Source of the DNA: Dehalococcoidia bacterium
GTDB taxonomy: Bacteria > Chloroflexota > Dehalococcoidia > Lucifugimonadales > UBA3495
Assembly (NCBI GenBank): GCA_012959605.1
Contig: DUCU01000128.1
Coordinates: forward strand, 417 to 57,062
Length of the DNA: 56,646 nucleotides
Reading direction: 5' to 3'
Shown here piece after piece: positions 7,712 through 15,595 of the stretch. The translations under genes and the position numbers were made by a program. The notes beneath the pieces were generated by a model, which was given only the letters and a program-made list of their open reading frames with translations, did no database searches and had not been told where the DNA came from. The stretch's first letter is position 1. Each line of letters opens with the position of its first letter.

Positions 7712-8518
7712 TTACTCGCCTTTGTAAAACGGGGCGCGTTTCTCTCGAAAAGACGCAAGTGACTCGATATGGTCTTGTGTTCCCAGGGTCAGTATTTCAG
7801 CCTGGGCAGCCTCGGCCAAATGGTCATCCAGGGTCTGGTTAAGACCCCGGTACATCAGGCCCTTGACCATCCTGTTGGGTACCGGCGCTTTGGAGGCAAT
7901 CTTCCGCGCCAATTCCATGGTTGTCTGTTCCAATTCGTCGGCGGAAACCAGATGCGCCAGGACGCCGCACTGTTTGGCCTCTTCTGCTTCGAGCCAGTCT
8001 CCGGTGTAAAGCAATTCCAGGGCCTTGCTGATGCCCATGGCCCGGTTGTAGAGCCAGGTGGCTCCGGTGTTGGAAACCAGGCCCATCTGCAAGAATGCAT
8101 TCATGAACCGGGAGTTCTCCGAGCCAATTCTGATATCGCAAGCGAGAACCCAGTCGAACCCGTCGCCGATTGCCAGGCCATTGACCATGCAAATGGTTGG
8201 GATATCCATGTTATGCAGCTTGGAGGTGACCCCCTGGGGCATGGAGCGGATAAACTGGTAGGTTTCAAAGGGGTTCTTGTGGCCCAGCAATTGGTCTCCG
8301 CCTCGGCTCTCATCCTTGATGTCTGCGGAGGCGCAGAACGCCCGCCCGGCTCCGGTAAGAATCATCACTCTGAGACTCTTGTCTGCGATCACGTCATCAA
8401 GCGCGTGGTTCAGTTCGGAGAACATCTCTTCGTTGAGAGCATTCAGGCGGTCTGGCCGATTGAGCGTAAGCCGGGCGATATGCTCGGATTTTTCTAGAAT
8501 TATGGTGTTGTAGACCAC
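7712..8518 (-). CDS. Enoyl-CoA hydratase/isomerase (crotonase) family protein
   Basis: 268 aa, GTG start at 8518 after GAGGAAGATAGG. ARLTLNRPDRLNALNEEM, the oxyanion-hole block AFCASADIKD, and MVNGLAIGDGFDWVLACD are clear crotonase signatures. The two glutamates of enoyl-CoA hydratase (Glu144 and Glu164) align with FMNAFLQMG and NTGATW, which contain no Glu. A simple hydratase reaction is therefore doubtful, and isomerase, hydrolase or lyase chemistry is possible. First gene of the five-gene acyl-CoA operon 8518-4324. Confidence 0.88.
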   Translation of the reverse strand: MVYNTIILEKSEHIARLTLNRPDRLNALNEEMFSELNHALDDVIADKSLRVMILTGAGRAFCASADIKDESRGGDQLLGHKNPFETYQFIRSMPQGVTSKLHNMDIPTICMVNGLAIGDGFDWVLACDIRIGSENSRFMNAFLQMGLVSNTGATWLYNRAMGISKALELLYTGDWLEAEEAKQCGVLAHLVSADELEQTTMELARKIASKAPVPNRMVKGLMYRGLNQTLDDHLAEAAQAEILTLGTQDHIESLASFREKRAPFYKGE

Positions 8519-8655
8519 CCTATCTTCCTCCAGTCACAACTCTCAGTCACATTTTCGCTCCGCGGAAAAGCAGCGTAGTTAGTGATTTTGGTGGCCCAAT
8601 AATAGCCTGTCAAGTTGGCAGGTGCCTAGAACACAATCCCCTGTCCCACGTTTTT

Positions 8656-9326
8656 TCAATGTATCGAGAATGTCAGACAAAAGTTTTCCTCGATGAGGAT
8701 TGAGTATTTTCGGCGATTATAGAATAATTCCCCTTTCTGTTGGCGTGTTTTTAATCGGAAGTCGACCTTCACTCTCACGCCGCTCCTGGGTCCCATAGAC
8801 AAGAAAAGCCCCATTCCTTCTGAGGGAACCCTGAGAAGGAATGGGGCTTGATGCGTGCGAGGTCGAGGCAAGACCGATTCGCTATCGGAAGGTAATTCCA
8901 GCACGGTGATTTGTTTCACCAGGGAATCGTAGTCATCAACGTTGGCAGTTTCCAGGCTGACGTAAGCAGTTCCACCGGAAACCAGGGAGTCGAAGTCATC
9001 TACGCTGGGGAACTCAATGCTGGTGTAAACCTTGGTCACTGAAGCGATGGAGTCATCCATGTCGGGGAATTCCATTCCGACTGATGTCATCACTGATCCA
9101 GAGTTGGGGCTTGCTGGTGAATCGGCTAGGGCGGGTCCAGGAAGGATGGTGGCCAGGGCCATCATGCCACCGACGAAGATATCGGCCAATATTTTGATAT
9201 TGTTGTTGAAGATTCCTTGGATGTGATTGTGATGGTCATTTTTGCCACCTTCTCAAAGTTGTTGTTTTGGTTTAGTGCTGCCCCGTTGCCGTTGCTGTTG
9301 ACCTGGATGTTTGTTGTCGTTGTCAT
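8656..9326 (-). pseudogene. Frameshifted gene for a secreted Asp/Ser-rich repeat protein
   Basis: ATG 9326 follows GAGGTGAGG and reads MTTTTNIQVNSNGNG..FEKVAK, then stops after about 54 codons. Adding one A to the A5 run at 9239-9243 joins it to a frame that reads through IFNNNIKILADIFVGG, a hydrophobic signal-like stretch MMALATILPGPALADSP, and three imperfect repeats of about 21 residues (VGMEFPDMDDSIAS, SIEFPSVDDFDSLVS, SLETANVDDYDSLVK). The match across the shift suggests a one-base deletion or assembly error. A terminator hairpin at 8806-8849 lies inside the nominal 3' end, so the last 60 codons may not be real. Function unknown; probably exported. Confidence 0.5.
8801..8849 (-). terminator. 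Rho-independent terminator (minus strand)
   Basis: Sixteen-base perfect arms, AAGCCCCATTCCTTCT at 8806-8821 and its complement at 8834-8849. On the minus strand the hairpin is followed by TTCTTGTCT. It would end the frameshifted repeat-protein gene. Confidence 0.75.
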
Positions 9327-9421
9327 GGTTGCCTCACCTCGATCTGCTTAACTTGACATCATCGTAGGCCGTGGGCAGAGGGTGCACATGGGGGAGGTTT
9401 CCCATCTTCAAAAACGGGATT

Positions 9422-9475
9422 CCCTAGGGATATAGGGATACCTACCTAGATGGCCCTAGGGATACGCGTAGGGAA
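9422..9475. repeat. TAGGGATA repeat cluster in a gene-free stretch
   Basis: The 9327-9738 interval has no convincing gene. It holds TAGGGATA at 9425, 9433 and 9457, two of them within CCCTAGGGATA (9422 and 9454), plus TAGGGAA at 9469. They lie 100-150 bp upstream of the minus-strand repeat-protein gene and could be protein-binding sites in its promoter region. The regulator is unknown. TATAAT near 9678 might serve the plus-strand peroxiredoxin pseudogene. Confidence 0.4.
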
Positions 9476-9738
9476 GCGGCAATCGAGGCTACCGGGTATT
9501 GGTGAAGGGGTGGTTACAAAATCGGGACAGTAGACATTATTCACCAACATCAGGGGTAAAAGGGGATGCAAATTTGTTGACGGTGGGTCGAGCCGTGGCT
9601 ATGCTGGCAGGAAATCCGATGGCAGATTTCTTTAAGTCGGTCCGCCCGGGCATGCAACTAAAATCAGCGCCAGGCATCATATAATAGCTAGGCAAATCCA
9701 GCGGCCTGCCTCTACTAAAATGAGAGGCAGTACAAGGA

Positions 9739-10210
9739 ATGACCATCGGCGAAAAGCTACAACAGGGAGATCGTCTCCCCAAGATCACCCTCAATCATCT
9801 GGAAGGTGGGACGCTAACCCTGCCAGATGATGCACCCACATGATATACAGTTCTGCTGTTTTTCCGGGGACACTGGTGACCCTACTGCAAACGGCAGTCA
9901 GCCGAATTGGAAGCAAACCGAGCTGAATTAGAAGCTCTGGGCACAACGATTATCGCTGTCAGTGTCGACAACGCGGAACAGGCCGGTGGGATGATTTCAA
10001 GTTCACCATGGCCTACGGCGCCACCAAATAGGACGGCGAATTAATTGGCGCATGGTGGTCTGAAGACCGAGGCGGTTACATACAACCGGCCGAATTTCTA
10101 TTGGGCCGCGGCGGCGTGGTGCTTGGCGCCATGTATGCCTCTGGACCCGTGGGACGTATGGGGCTGATGAGGCGGTACGCCTGATCACCGACCGCGAGAA
10201 CCGACGCTGA
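9739..10210 (+). pseudogene. Decayed second copy of the selenocysteine peroxiredoxin
   Basis: It aligns codon for codon with 453-1: ATG after AAGGA, then MTIGEKLQQGDRLPKI, LEGGTLTLPDDAPT and FFRGHW-TGA-PYCKRQ. The TGA at 9877-9879 is codon 47, exactly as in the other copy, and the downstream CGGC-AGUCA-GCCG hairpin (9892-9904) persists. Inactivating changes include TGA at codon 35 (CGA or CGG to TGA; Arg in the other copy), a deletion and frame change near 9984, TAG at 10027 and a frameshift near 10160. The original end was probably ITDRENRR then TGA at 10208. Being broken, it is a fossil that supports the selenocysteine reading of the first copy. Confidence 0.8.
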
Positions 10211-10275
10211 GAGGCCGAGGGCGAGGCCCACTAACCTCAGCAATCACTCTTAATAAAAAACATTGGAGGAGAGCC

Positions 10276-11088
10276 ATGAGTAACCAACAGGTGGTAGACC
10301 TGATGGAGCACGTCTGGAGTTCCATAGAATCTTTGTGCTCTTCCTTTGATGAAGTCCAATGGAAAACCCCCACAGATTGTCCTGGTTGGTCAGTCCAAGA
10401 CCAGATATCCCATCTGGTCGGCGCTGAGTCAGACATTCTAGGAAATCCCCGCCCCGACCACACACCGCAAAATACCCCCCACGTCAAAAATGATGTCGGC
10501 GAGTCAAACGAAGTCGTTGTCGACTTTCGTCGCTCGTGGACCGGCCTTGAGGTTTTGGAAGAGTTCCGGGTCTTGACCGAATTACGGATGGAATTCTTAA
10601 AAGGCCTGACGGATGAGGGTTTTGCAGCGGAGACCCAAACTCCGTTAGGACCGGGCACCATCACTGATCACGTCCGCATTCGAATCATGGACGCCTGGGT
10701 TCACGAGCAAGATATCCGACGGGCACTGAACATCCCGGGTGGACTGGACGGGCCTGTGGCTGCGCACTCAGTGGGCCGGTTCACGAACGCTATGCCATTT
10801 GTGGTCGCCAGGAAAGCCCAAGCCCCGGACGGCTCCACTGTGGTATTCAACGTCACCGGTCCTGCCGGCCGGGTGGTCTCAGTAGTGACGGACGGACGCC
10901 GTGGCAGTGAAATAGATTCGGAACCGGAGTCTCCCACAGTCAGAATCACATGTGACGTAGAAACCTTTGCCTGCTTGGCGTGTGGACGCGGGGACCCTTC
11001 AGAAGCGCTGTCTTCCGGCAAAATTACCCTCTCCGGCAACACAGACCTGGGCGAAAACATCGTTCATCAGATGAATATCATGATCTGA
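10276..11088 (+). CDS. Maleylpyruvate isomerase-family mycothiol-dependent enzyme
   Basis: 270 aa with TTGGAGGAGAG before the ATG. The N-terminal DinB-like four-helix domain (about 1-160) includes CPGWSVQDQISHLVG and IMDAWVHEQDIRRAL, whose histidines match the metal-ligand positions of the family. The C-terminal SCP2-like domain covers about 170-265. Known members use mycothiol, an actinobacterial thiol, for isomerisation or other thiol-dependent steps; which thiol this organism has cannot be told from the window. It lies directly downstream of the peroxiredoxin pseudogene in the same direction. Confidence 0.8.
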   Translation: MSNQQVVDLMEHVWSSIESLCSSFDEVQWKTPTDCPGWSVQDQISHLVGAESDILGNPRPDHTPQNTPHVKNDVGESNEVVVDFRRSWTGLEVLEEFRVLTELRMEFLKGLTDEGFAAETQTPLGPGTITDHVRIRIMDAWVHEQDIRRALNIPGGLDGPVAAHSVGRFTNAMPFVVARKAQAPDGSTVVFNVTGPAGRVVSVVTDGRRGSEIDSEPESPTVRITCDVETFACLACGRGDPSEALSSGKITLSGNTDLGENIVHQMNIMI

Positions 11089-11225
11089 TCGCGATCCGGT
11101 CGCCATTTCTTGGCTTGGCCAGCATTTGTAACGGTAATCCGCTATAATGCGGCGATTAGCAATCCGAAATGCCAACATGTTTTCATACTTCCTACTTCAT
11201 CCTCCATGCAGGCTGGTTTCTATAA

Positions 11226-12611
11226 TTGGCTCTCCTAGATAGACCAAAATTAGGCTTCTCAGCAACCAAGTTGCCCTTTGGCCTCCATTACAGCTGGATT
11301 GTCATCGGAATCTTGGCCACTGTTCAGATATTTGCTAGCTCCATCAGCATGGCTGCCGGCATCATGGTCCCGCCGCTCAACGATGCCAACGGCGAGTTTG
11401 GCTGGAGCCTGGGCACCATTGGCGTAGTCATTGCTAGCTATTATTTCTTCGGCGCAATCTATGCCCCTATAACCGGCTGGCTGGGCGACCGCTACGGCTC
11501 CCGCTGGATGCTATTTGCCGCCGCCATCATGTACCTGATCAGCATGTTTCTGCTGAGCCAGGTAACTGAGGTCTGGCACTTCTTCGTTTTCTTTGGACTA
11601 TTTCTTTCGCTGACTCAATCCCTGGCTATGGTTCCATTGATGGCAGCGGTGAGTGGCTGGTTCCGTCGCCGCTTGGGACTTGGTATCGGCCTGCTCTGGG
11701 GCGCGGGCGGGATAGGAACCGGGATCATGGCCCCACTCATGGGCGGCCTAATAGAGGGTTTTGGCTGGCAGGGTACTTTCATTTTGATTGGCGCGGTGGG
11801 TGGCGGAATCATGCTCTGTATGGTCCCATTCATGCGCAGCAAACCCGCCGACTTAGGGATACAACCCTACGGGACCAGGGACACCGATCCGCCCGCAGTG
11901 CTGAGGGACAAAACGGTAGAAAGGCTGCGGCAAAAGGTGTTCAACCAGCACACACGGCGCACCAAGCCCTTCTGGAACTTGCCATTGATTCACGGTCTGG
12001 GTTGCGCCGGGCACGGCGTGGTCTTGATTTACGTAATTCCCCTGGCCTTTGAACGTGGAGTGTTCTCGTCTTTGGCGTCTGCCGGGATCATTGTCAGCAT
12101 AATTTCCATGATTAGCGTGATCAGCCGGTTTGTGACTCCAATCCTGGCTGAGCGATATGGCACCCGAAGAATGATGGCGATGAGCCTGTCCATTCAGGCG
12201 TTCACGGTATTGATACTGTTCTGGGCCAACGACCCTTGGGTCTTCTACTTGTTCGCCACAGTCTTTGGACTTGGATTCGGAGGCGAGTGGACCGGCTATC
12301 TGGTCATCAACCGCCAGTATTATGGCGACGGTCCAATGGGGACGATCTACGGCTGGCAGACTACGGGAGCGCTGATGGGACACGCTGTGGCCACTGGTCT
12401 GGCGGGGTTGGTCATCTACGCCACAGGGTCTTTCAACATCATCCTAGTTCTGTCCGTTGGCTTCAGCACAGTGGGGGTTGTGGTCATAGCTCTGCTAGAT
12501 GACACCACCAACGTGCTAATTCCGGACTGGGAAGACGATGTGCCCATTGCGGAGTCCGCGCAGAATCTTCGGATGAAGCGGGCTCCGGGAGCTGCTGGGG
12601 CTGACGACTAG
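11226..12611 (+). CDS. MFS transporter (paralogue of 41896-43215)
   Basis: 461 aa, 12 predicted membrane helices in two halves joined by a charged loop near residue 205-245. GLHYSWIVIGILA opens TM1, and GWLGDRYGSRWM is the loop 2-3 motif (G-x3-D-R-x-G) of the major facilitator superfamily. A TTG at 11226 is the likely start because the N-terminal helix needs it, but no Shine-Dalgarno is seen. It shares LVINRQYYGDGPMG and other blocks with the carrier at 41896. Substrate unknown; monocarboxylate/organic-anion carriers are the nearest type by overall look. Confidence 0.85.
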   Translation: MALLDRPKLGFSATKLPFGLHYSWIVIGILATVQIFASSISMAAGIMVPPLNDANGEFGWSLGTIGVVIASYYFFGAIYAPITGWLGDRYGSRWMLFAAAIMYLISMFLLSQVTEVWHFFVFFGLFLSLTQSLAMVPLMAAVSGWFRRRLGLGIGLLWGAGGIGTGIMAPLMGGLIEGFGWQGTFILIGAVGGGIMLCMVPFMRSKPADLGIQPYGTRDTDPPAVLRDKTVERLRQKVFNQHTRRTKPFWNLPLIHGLGCAGHGVVLIYVIPLAFERGVFSSLASAGIIVSIISMISVISRFVTPILAERYGTRRMMAMSLSIQAFTVLILFWANDPWVFYLFATVFGLGFGGEWTGYLVINRQYYGDGPMGTIYGWQTTGALMGHAVATGLAGLVIYATGSFNIILVLSVGFSTVGVVVIALLDDTTNVLIPDWEDDVPIAESAQNLRMKRAPGAAGADD

Positions 12612-12652
12612 GCTTTGTTGGTCTGAATTGGTTGATGGGCGGCGTGGCCCTC

Positions 12653-12687
12653 ATCCCAGCCTTCTCCCAGGGGCAGAAGGGATTTTT
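12653..12687 (+). terminator. Probable terminator of the MFS gene
   Basis: CCTTCT (12660-12665) pairs with AGAAGG (12675-12680), extended outward by ATCCC/GGAT with a bulge, and is followed by ATTTTTGG. It sits 40 nt after the MFS stop. Confidence 0.5.
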
Positions 12688-12739
12688 GGTCTGGGGTATC
12701 TAGGCAGGCTTTCTACTTTCTTCGAGTAACACTGGTAAT

Positions 12740-12815
12740 TGTCACCCTGAGCTTGCCGGAGGGTCTGCAAAGCTGAAGTTGGCAGATCCTTCGTCGCTTC
12801 TCTCCTCAGGATGAC
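12740..12815. repeat. REP/MITE-like palindromic repeat
   Basis: A 76-bp unit bounded by TGTCACCCTGAG and its near-complement CTCAGGATGACA, with GGAGGGTCTG and CAGATCCTTCG inside. Units of this TGTCACCCTGAG...CTCAGGATGACA form are familiar dispersed intergenic repeats in several bacterial genomes. It lies between two convergent genes and has no coding potential. Confidence 0.7.
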
Positions 12816-12858
12816 AGGTTGGGCGTCAGGTCTTTAAGGCGGATGGGCTTCCTCAGCC

Positions 12859-14310
12859 TTACTCTTGGTTCAAGAAATCTAGGACGAACTGGCTCATGGG
12901 TTCCTTGTCGTAGCGAGTATTCATAATGACCACGTTGCGGTTTCGGTCGCCTTGAAAGAATCGTTCATAGAGTATCTGCCTTGAGCCAAAGGCCGAGCAG
13001 CAGGTGTCCCAGGCCAGCCTGAATAGCCGTACACGGTCTTTAGCCGAAGAGAAGTCTGTCTCTAAGTACCGGTCTATATCATCGACTAGTGGTCCGCTAA
13101 AATCCTCTTCAGTGGGCAGGGCCATCAGGCTGCTAGAACCCAACAGGTGCAGTATCTCGCCCATGCGCGGGTACATGTTGATGAACTGTTGCCGGGCCAC
13201 CATCAACTTAACGTCGACCGGACACATCACACCCCACTCGTCCAATTCAGCATCTACTTCCGCGGACCGCAGCAAGGCCTTGGTAATCTCCAGGTTTTCG
13301 ATGATCTCAGCCATCATTGCGTGGACCTGGGGCAATTCTGACGAGCCTAGGGTCTGCACCATCAGGTTGGCCAGCCCCAAGATGAACTCACACTTCACCA
13401 CATTCTTGGTCACCACTTGATGACCGGAGTGCAGGTATTGGTGCGTGGCCAGCGACATGTTATTGCACATGTCCACATCGCCGTAAAGGAACACCCTCTC
13501 CCAGGGGACGAGTACATTGTCGAAGAAAGCCAGGGCGTCCATCTCCTCAAAACGCGATCCCAGAGGATGGTCGAAGCTGGAACGCTGTAGGTCAAACGAC
13601 TCCCGACACTGGAACTTCAGGCCAGGTGCGTCGCATGGCAGGGCAAAGGCAAACGAAGTCCGGCCAGGCGCTCCGGTGGGCAGTCGGTGGGAACGTGCCG
13701 GGTAGACAGCAATCTCGTCAGAGATGGGCAGCGTGGCCAACACCCTGGCGCCGTGAACAATGATCCCTTCATCGGTCTCTTTGACCACCGACAGGGCCAC
13801 ATCCAATGAATCATCCAGGGCTGTGGCTGCACCGGAGCGGTTGCGCTGAATATTGACCAAGGTGTGGGTCAACACCAGGTCTTTCTCTCGGACCATCTCG
13901 TAGTAGTCCTGGATATTCTTCTCAAACTCCGGGCGGTTCTGGCCAAAGTATTTACCGGCACCAGCCATGGCCATTAGGCTCACATTCAAGAAATCCGGAG
14001 TCCGACCCATCATTCCACATGTAATCTTGGCCCAGTTACGCATCATCTCGCGGCGACGGTCCAAGTCCTCATGGGTTCTGGGAGTCAAAAATGACAGACC
14101 TACCTGATCACCGGTGGTCGGCGACTCATAGGTCATATCTTTGCCAACTTCGGGGTCGTGTTGCAGGTCATACAGTCGGGCCAGGGTCTTGATCCCGCCC
14201 ATCAGCCCTGGCTGGGTGGTGGGGTCTTTTACCTGTTTGCCAGACATATATAGAGTGGGTGGCCGTTCCTTAAGTCCATCGATGTACTGCTTACCTGTTC
14301 TGGCTGGCAT
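12859..14310 (-). CDS. 4-hydroxyphenylacetate 3-monooxygenase (HpaB)-type flavin oxygenase
   Basis: 483 aa, normal HpaB length, acyl-CoA-dehydrogenase-like fold. RTGKQYIDGLKERPPTLYMS is the usual N-terminus, and NIQRNRSGAATALDDSLDV, HGARVLATLPISDEI and FFDNVLVPWERVFLYGDVDM are conserved family blocks near the substrate and flavin sites. These enzymes use FADH2 from a separate reductase to hydroxylate phenols or related aromatics; no reductase gene (HpaC) lies in the window. AGGAG precedes the ATG. Divergent from the deacetylase pair, with three 18-bp repeats just upstream. Confidence 0.87.
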   Translation of the reverse strand: MPARTGKQYIDGLKERPPTLYMSGKQVKDPTTQPGLMGGIKTLARLYDLQHDPEVGKDMTYESPTTGDQVGLSFLTPRTHEDLDRRREMMRNWAKITCGMMGRTPDFLNVSLMAMAGAGKYFGQNRPEFEKNIQDYYEMVREKDLVLTHTLVNIQRNRSGAATALDDSLDVALSVVKETDEGIIVHGARVLATLPISDEIAVYPARSHRLPTGAPGRTSFAFALPCDAPGLKFQCRESFDLQRSSFDHPLGSRFEEMDALAFFDNVLVPWERVFLYGDVDMCNNMSLATHQYLHSGHQVVTKNVVKCEFILGLANLMVQTLGSSELPQVHAMMAEIIENLEITKALLRSAEVDAELDEWGVMCPVDVKLMVARQQFINMYPRMGEILHLLGSSSLMALPTEEDFSGPLVDDIDRYLETDFSSAKDRVRLFRLAWDTCCSAFGSRQILYERFFQGDRNRNVVIMNTRYDKEPMSQFVLDFLNQE

Positions 14311-14324
14311 CAGATTTTCTCCTG

Positions 14325-14378
14325 ATAGTTTAGACCCGCCTAGCGGTTTACACTCGGCTGACGGTTTACACCCGTTTG
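14325..14378. repeat. Three tandem 18-bp repeats upstream of the HpaB-type gene
   Basis: GTTTAGACCCG at 14328, GTTTACACTCG at 14346 and GTTTACACCCG at 14364 are spaced exactly 18 bp. They begin 18 bp upstream of the minus-strand ATG at 14310, where an operator for an aromatic-responsive regulator could lie. The regulator is not in the window. Confidence 0.5.
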
Positions 14379-14597
14379 AATTCCTAGATTTTGTTTGCCG
14401 ACATTTTGCGTCAATATCCCCGGATTTGCTAGAGCCAGTGGTTTCCAGCCCGAGCGTCTAATATCCGACCATTGTTAAAGAGCGCCGCCAGGCCGATTGA
14501 CAGTAATAGGGGTTTCCCCTAGTCTGGGCACACAATCCGGCCAGTCCGCGCACATTGATGTGGCTTGCAGTCGGTTTTTTTCAGGAGGCTTTCAAAC

Positions 14598-15506
14598 ATG
14601 TCCCTTCCTCCGCATCGAGTTGATTACAGCCCGATCATTGAACGCCCACCCATCAAATGGCCCAATGGCGAAAGGGTGGCTCTGTGGATTGCTCCCAACG
14701 TGGAGCACTACGAATACATGCCCATCAAGCACGGCCCCCGCGATCCATGGCCGCGCACCCCGTACCCAGACGTGCAACAGTACTCCTACCGTGACTACGG
14801 CAACCGAGTAGGGTTCTGGCGGATGTTGGAGGTTCTAGACCAGTACAAGATACGTAGCTGCGTGTCGCTGAACCTAGCCGTGCTAGAACACTTCCCGGAG
14901 ATTCGCGACGCTATGGTGGAACGCGACTGGGATTACATGACTCACGGCATCTATAACACGCGTTACCTCTATGCCTACACAGAAGCAGAAGAGCGGGAGT
15001 TCTACCGGGACAACATCGAGACAGTTCTGAAACATACCGGCAAAAAACTTAATGGGATGCTCGGGCCTGCCATTTCCGGCACGGTTCGCACCCCTGACTT
15101 GATGGCCGAATCCGGTCTGACCTATCACACAGACTGGATGCACGATGACCAGCCAGTGCCAATCAATGTGGAGTCGGGCAAGTTAATCTCAGTCCCGTAT
15201 TCCATTGAACTGAACGACTCGCCGCTGTTCCGGGTGAACTACGAAGCGGATTACTTTGCGGAAATCTGCAAGCGACAGTTCGACCAACTGTATAAAGAGG
15301 GTGCAGAGAGCGGCCGGGTGATGTGTATTGCCTTGCATCCGTTCCTGATTGGCCAGCCCAACCGCATCAAGTACCTGGACGACATCCTCAGCCACATAAC
15401 CGGTCACGATGACGTCTGGATGACCACGGCTGACGATATCACCGAGTATTACATTAAGAACTACTATGACCAGTCAGTAGAAAACGCCCAAAAGTACAAG
15501 GTCTAA
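14598..15506 (+). CDS. Polysaccharide-deacetylase-fold protein (PuuE-like), copy 1
   Basis: 302 aa from ATG 14598 with CAGGAGG upstream. NodB-like barrel of the atypical allantoinase-PuuE type: WPNGERVALWIAPNVEHYEY near the start, YRDYGNRVGFWRML, YMTHGIYNTRYL with the barrel histidine, and IALHPFLIGQPNRIKYL near the end. The usual TFDD metal motif is absent, as in the cofactor-independent PuuE branch. Likely a C-N hydrolase on a cyclic or amide substrate rather than a sugar deacetylase. Paralogue of the next gene; together they form an operon. Confidence 0.8.
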   Translation: MSLPPHRVDYSPIIERPPIKWPNGERVALWIAPNVEHYEYMPIKHGPRDPWPRTPYPDVQQYSYRDYGNRVGFWRMLEVLDQYKIRSCVSLNLAVLEHFPEIRDAMVERDWDYMTHGIYNTRYLYAYTEAEEREFYRDNIETVLKHTGKKLNGMLGPAISGTVRTPDLMAESGLTYHTDWMHDDQPVPINVESGKLISVPYSIELNDSPLFRVNYEADYFAEICKRQFDQLYKEGAESGRVMCIALHPFLIGQPNRIKYLDDILSHITGHDDVWMTTADDITEYYIKNYYDQSVENAQKYKV

Positions 15507-15595
15507 CGATTCAAGGACCACCCCACTGAAGGACTCACCTTAGAATCAATATGGAGAATAACCTTTAGCCAATTCGGTCTTAGGAGACTTGCCAA

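Noticed and set aside
9499-9684. Open frame of 61 codons on the plus strand upstream of the peroxiredoxin pseudogene
   Set aside because: No Shine-Dalgarno, no recognisable domain, and the composition looks like intergenic sequence.
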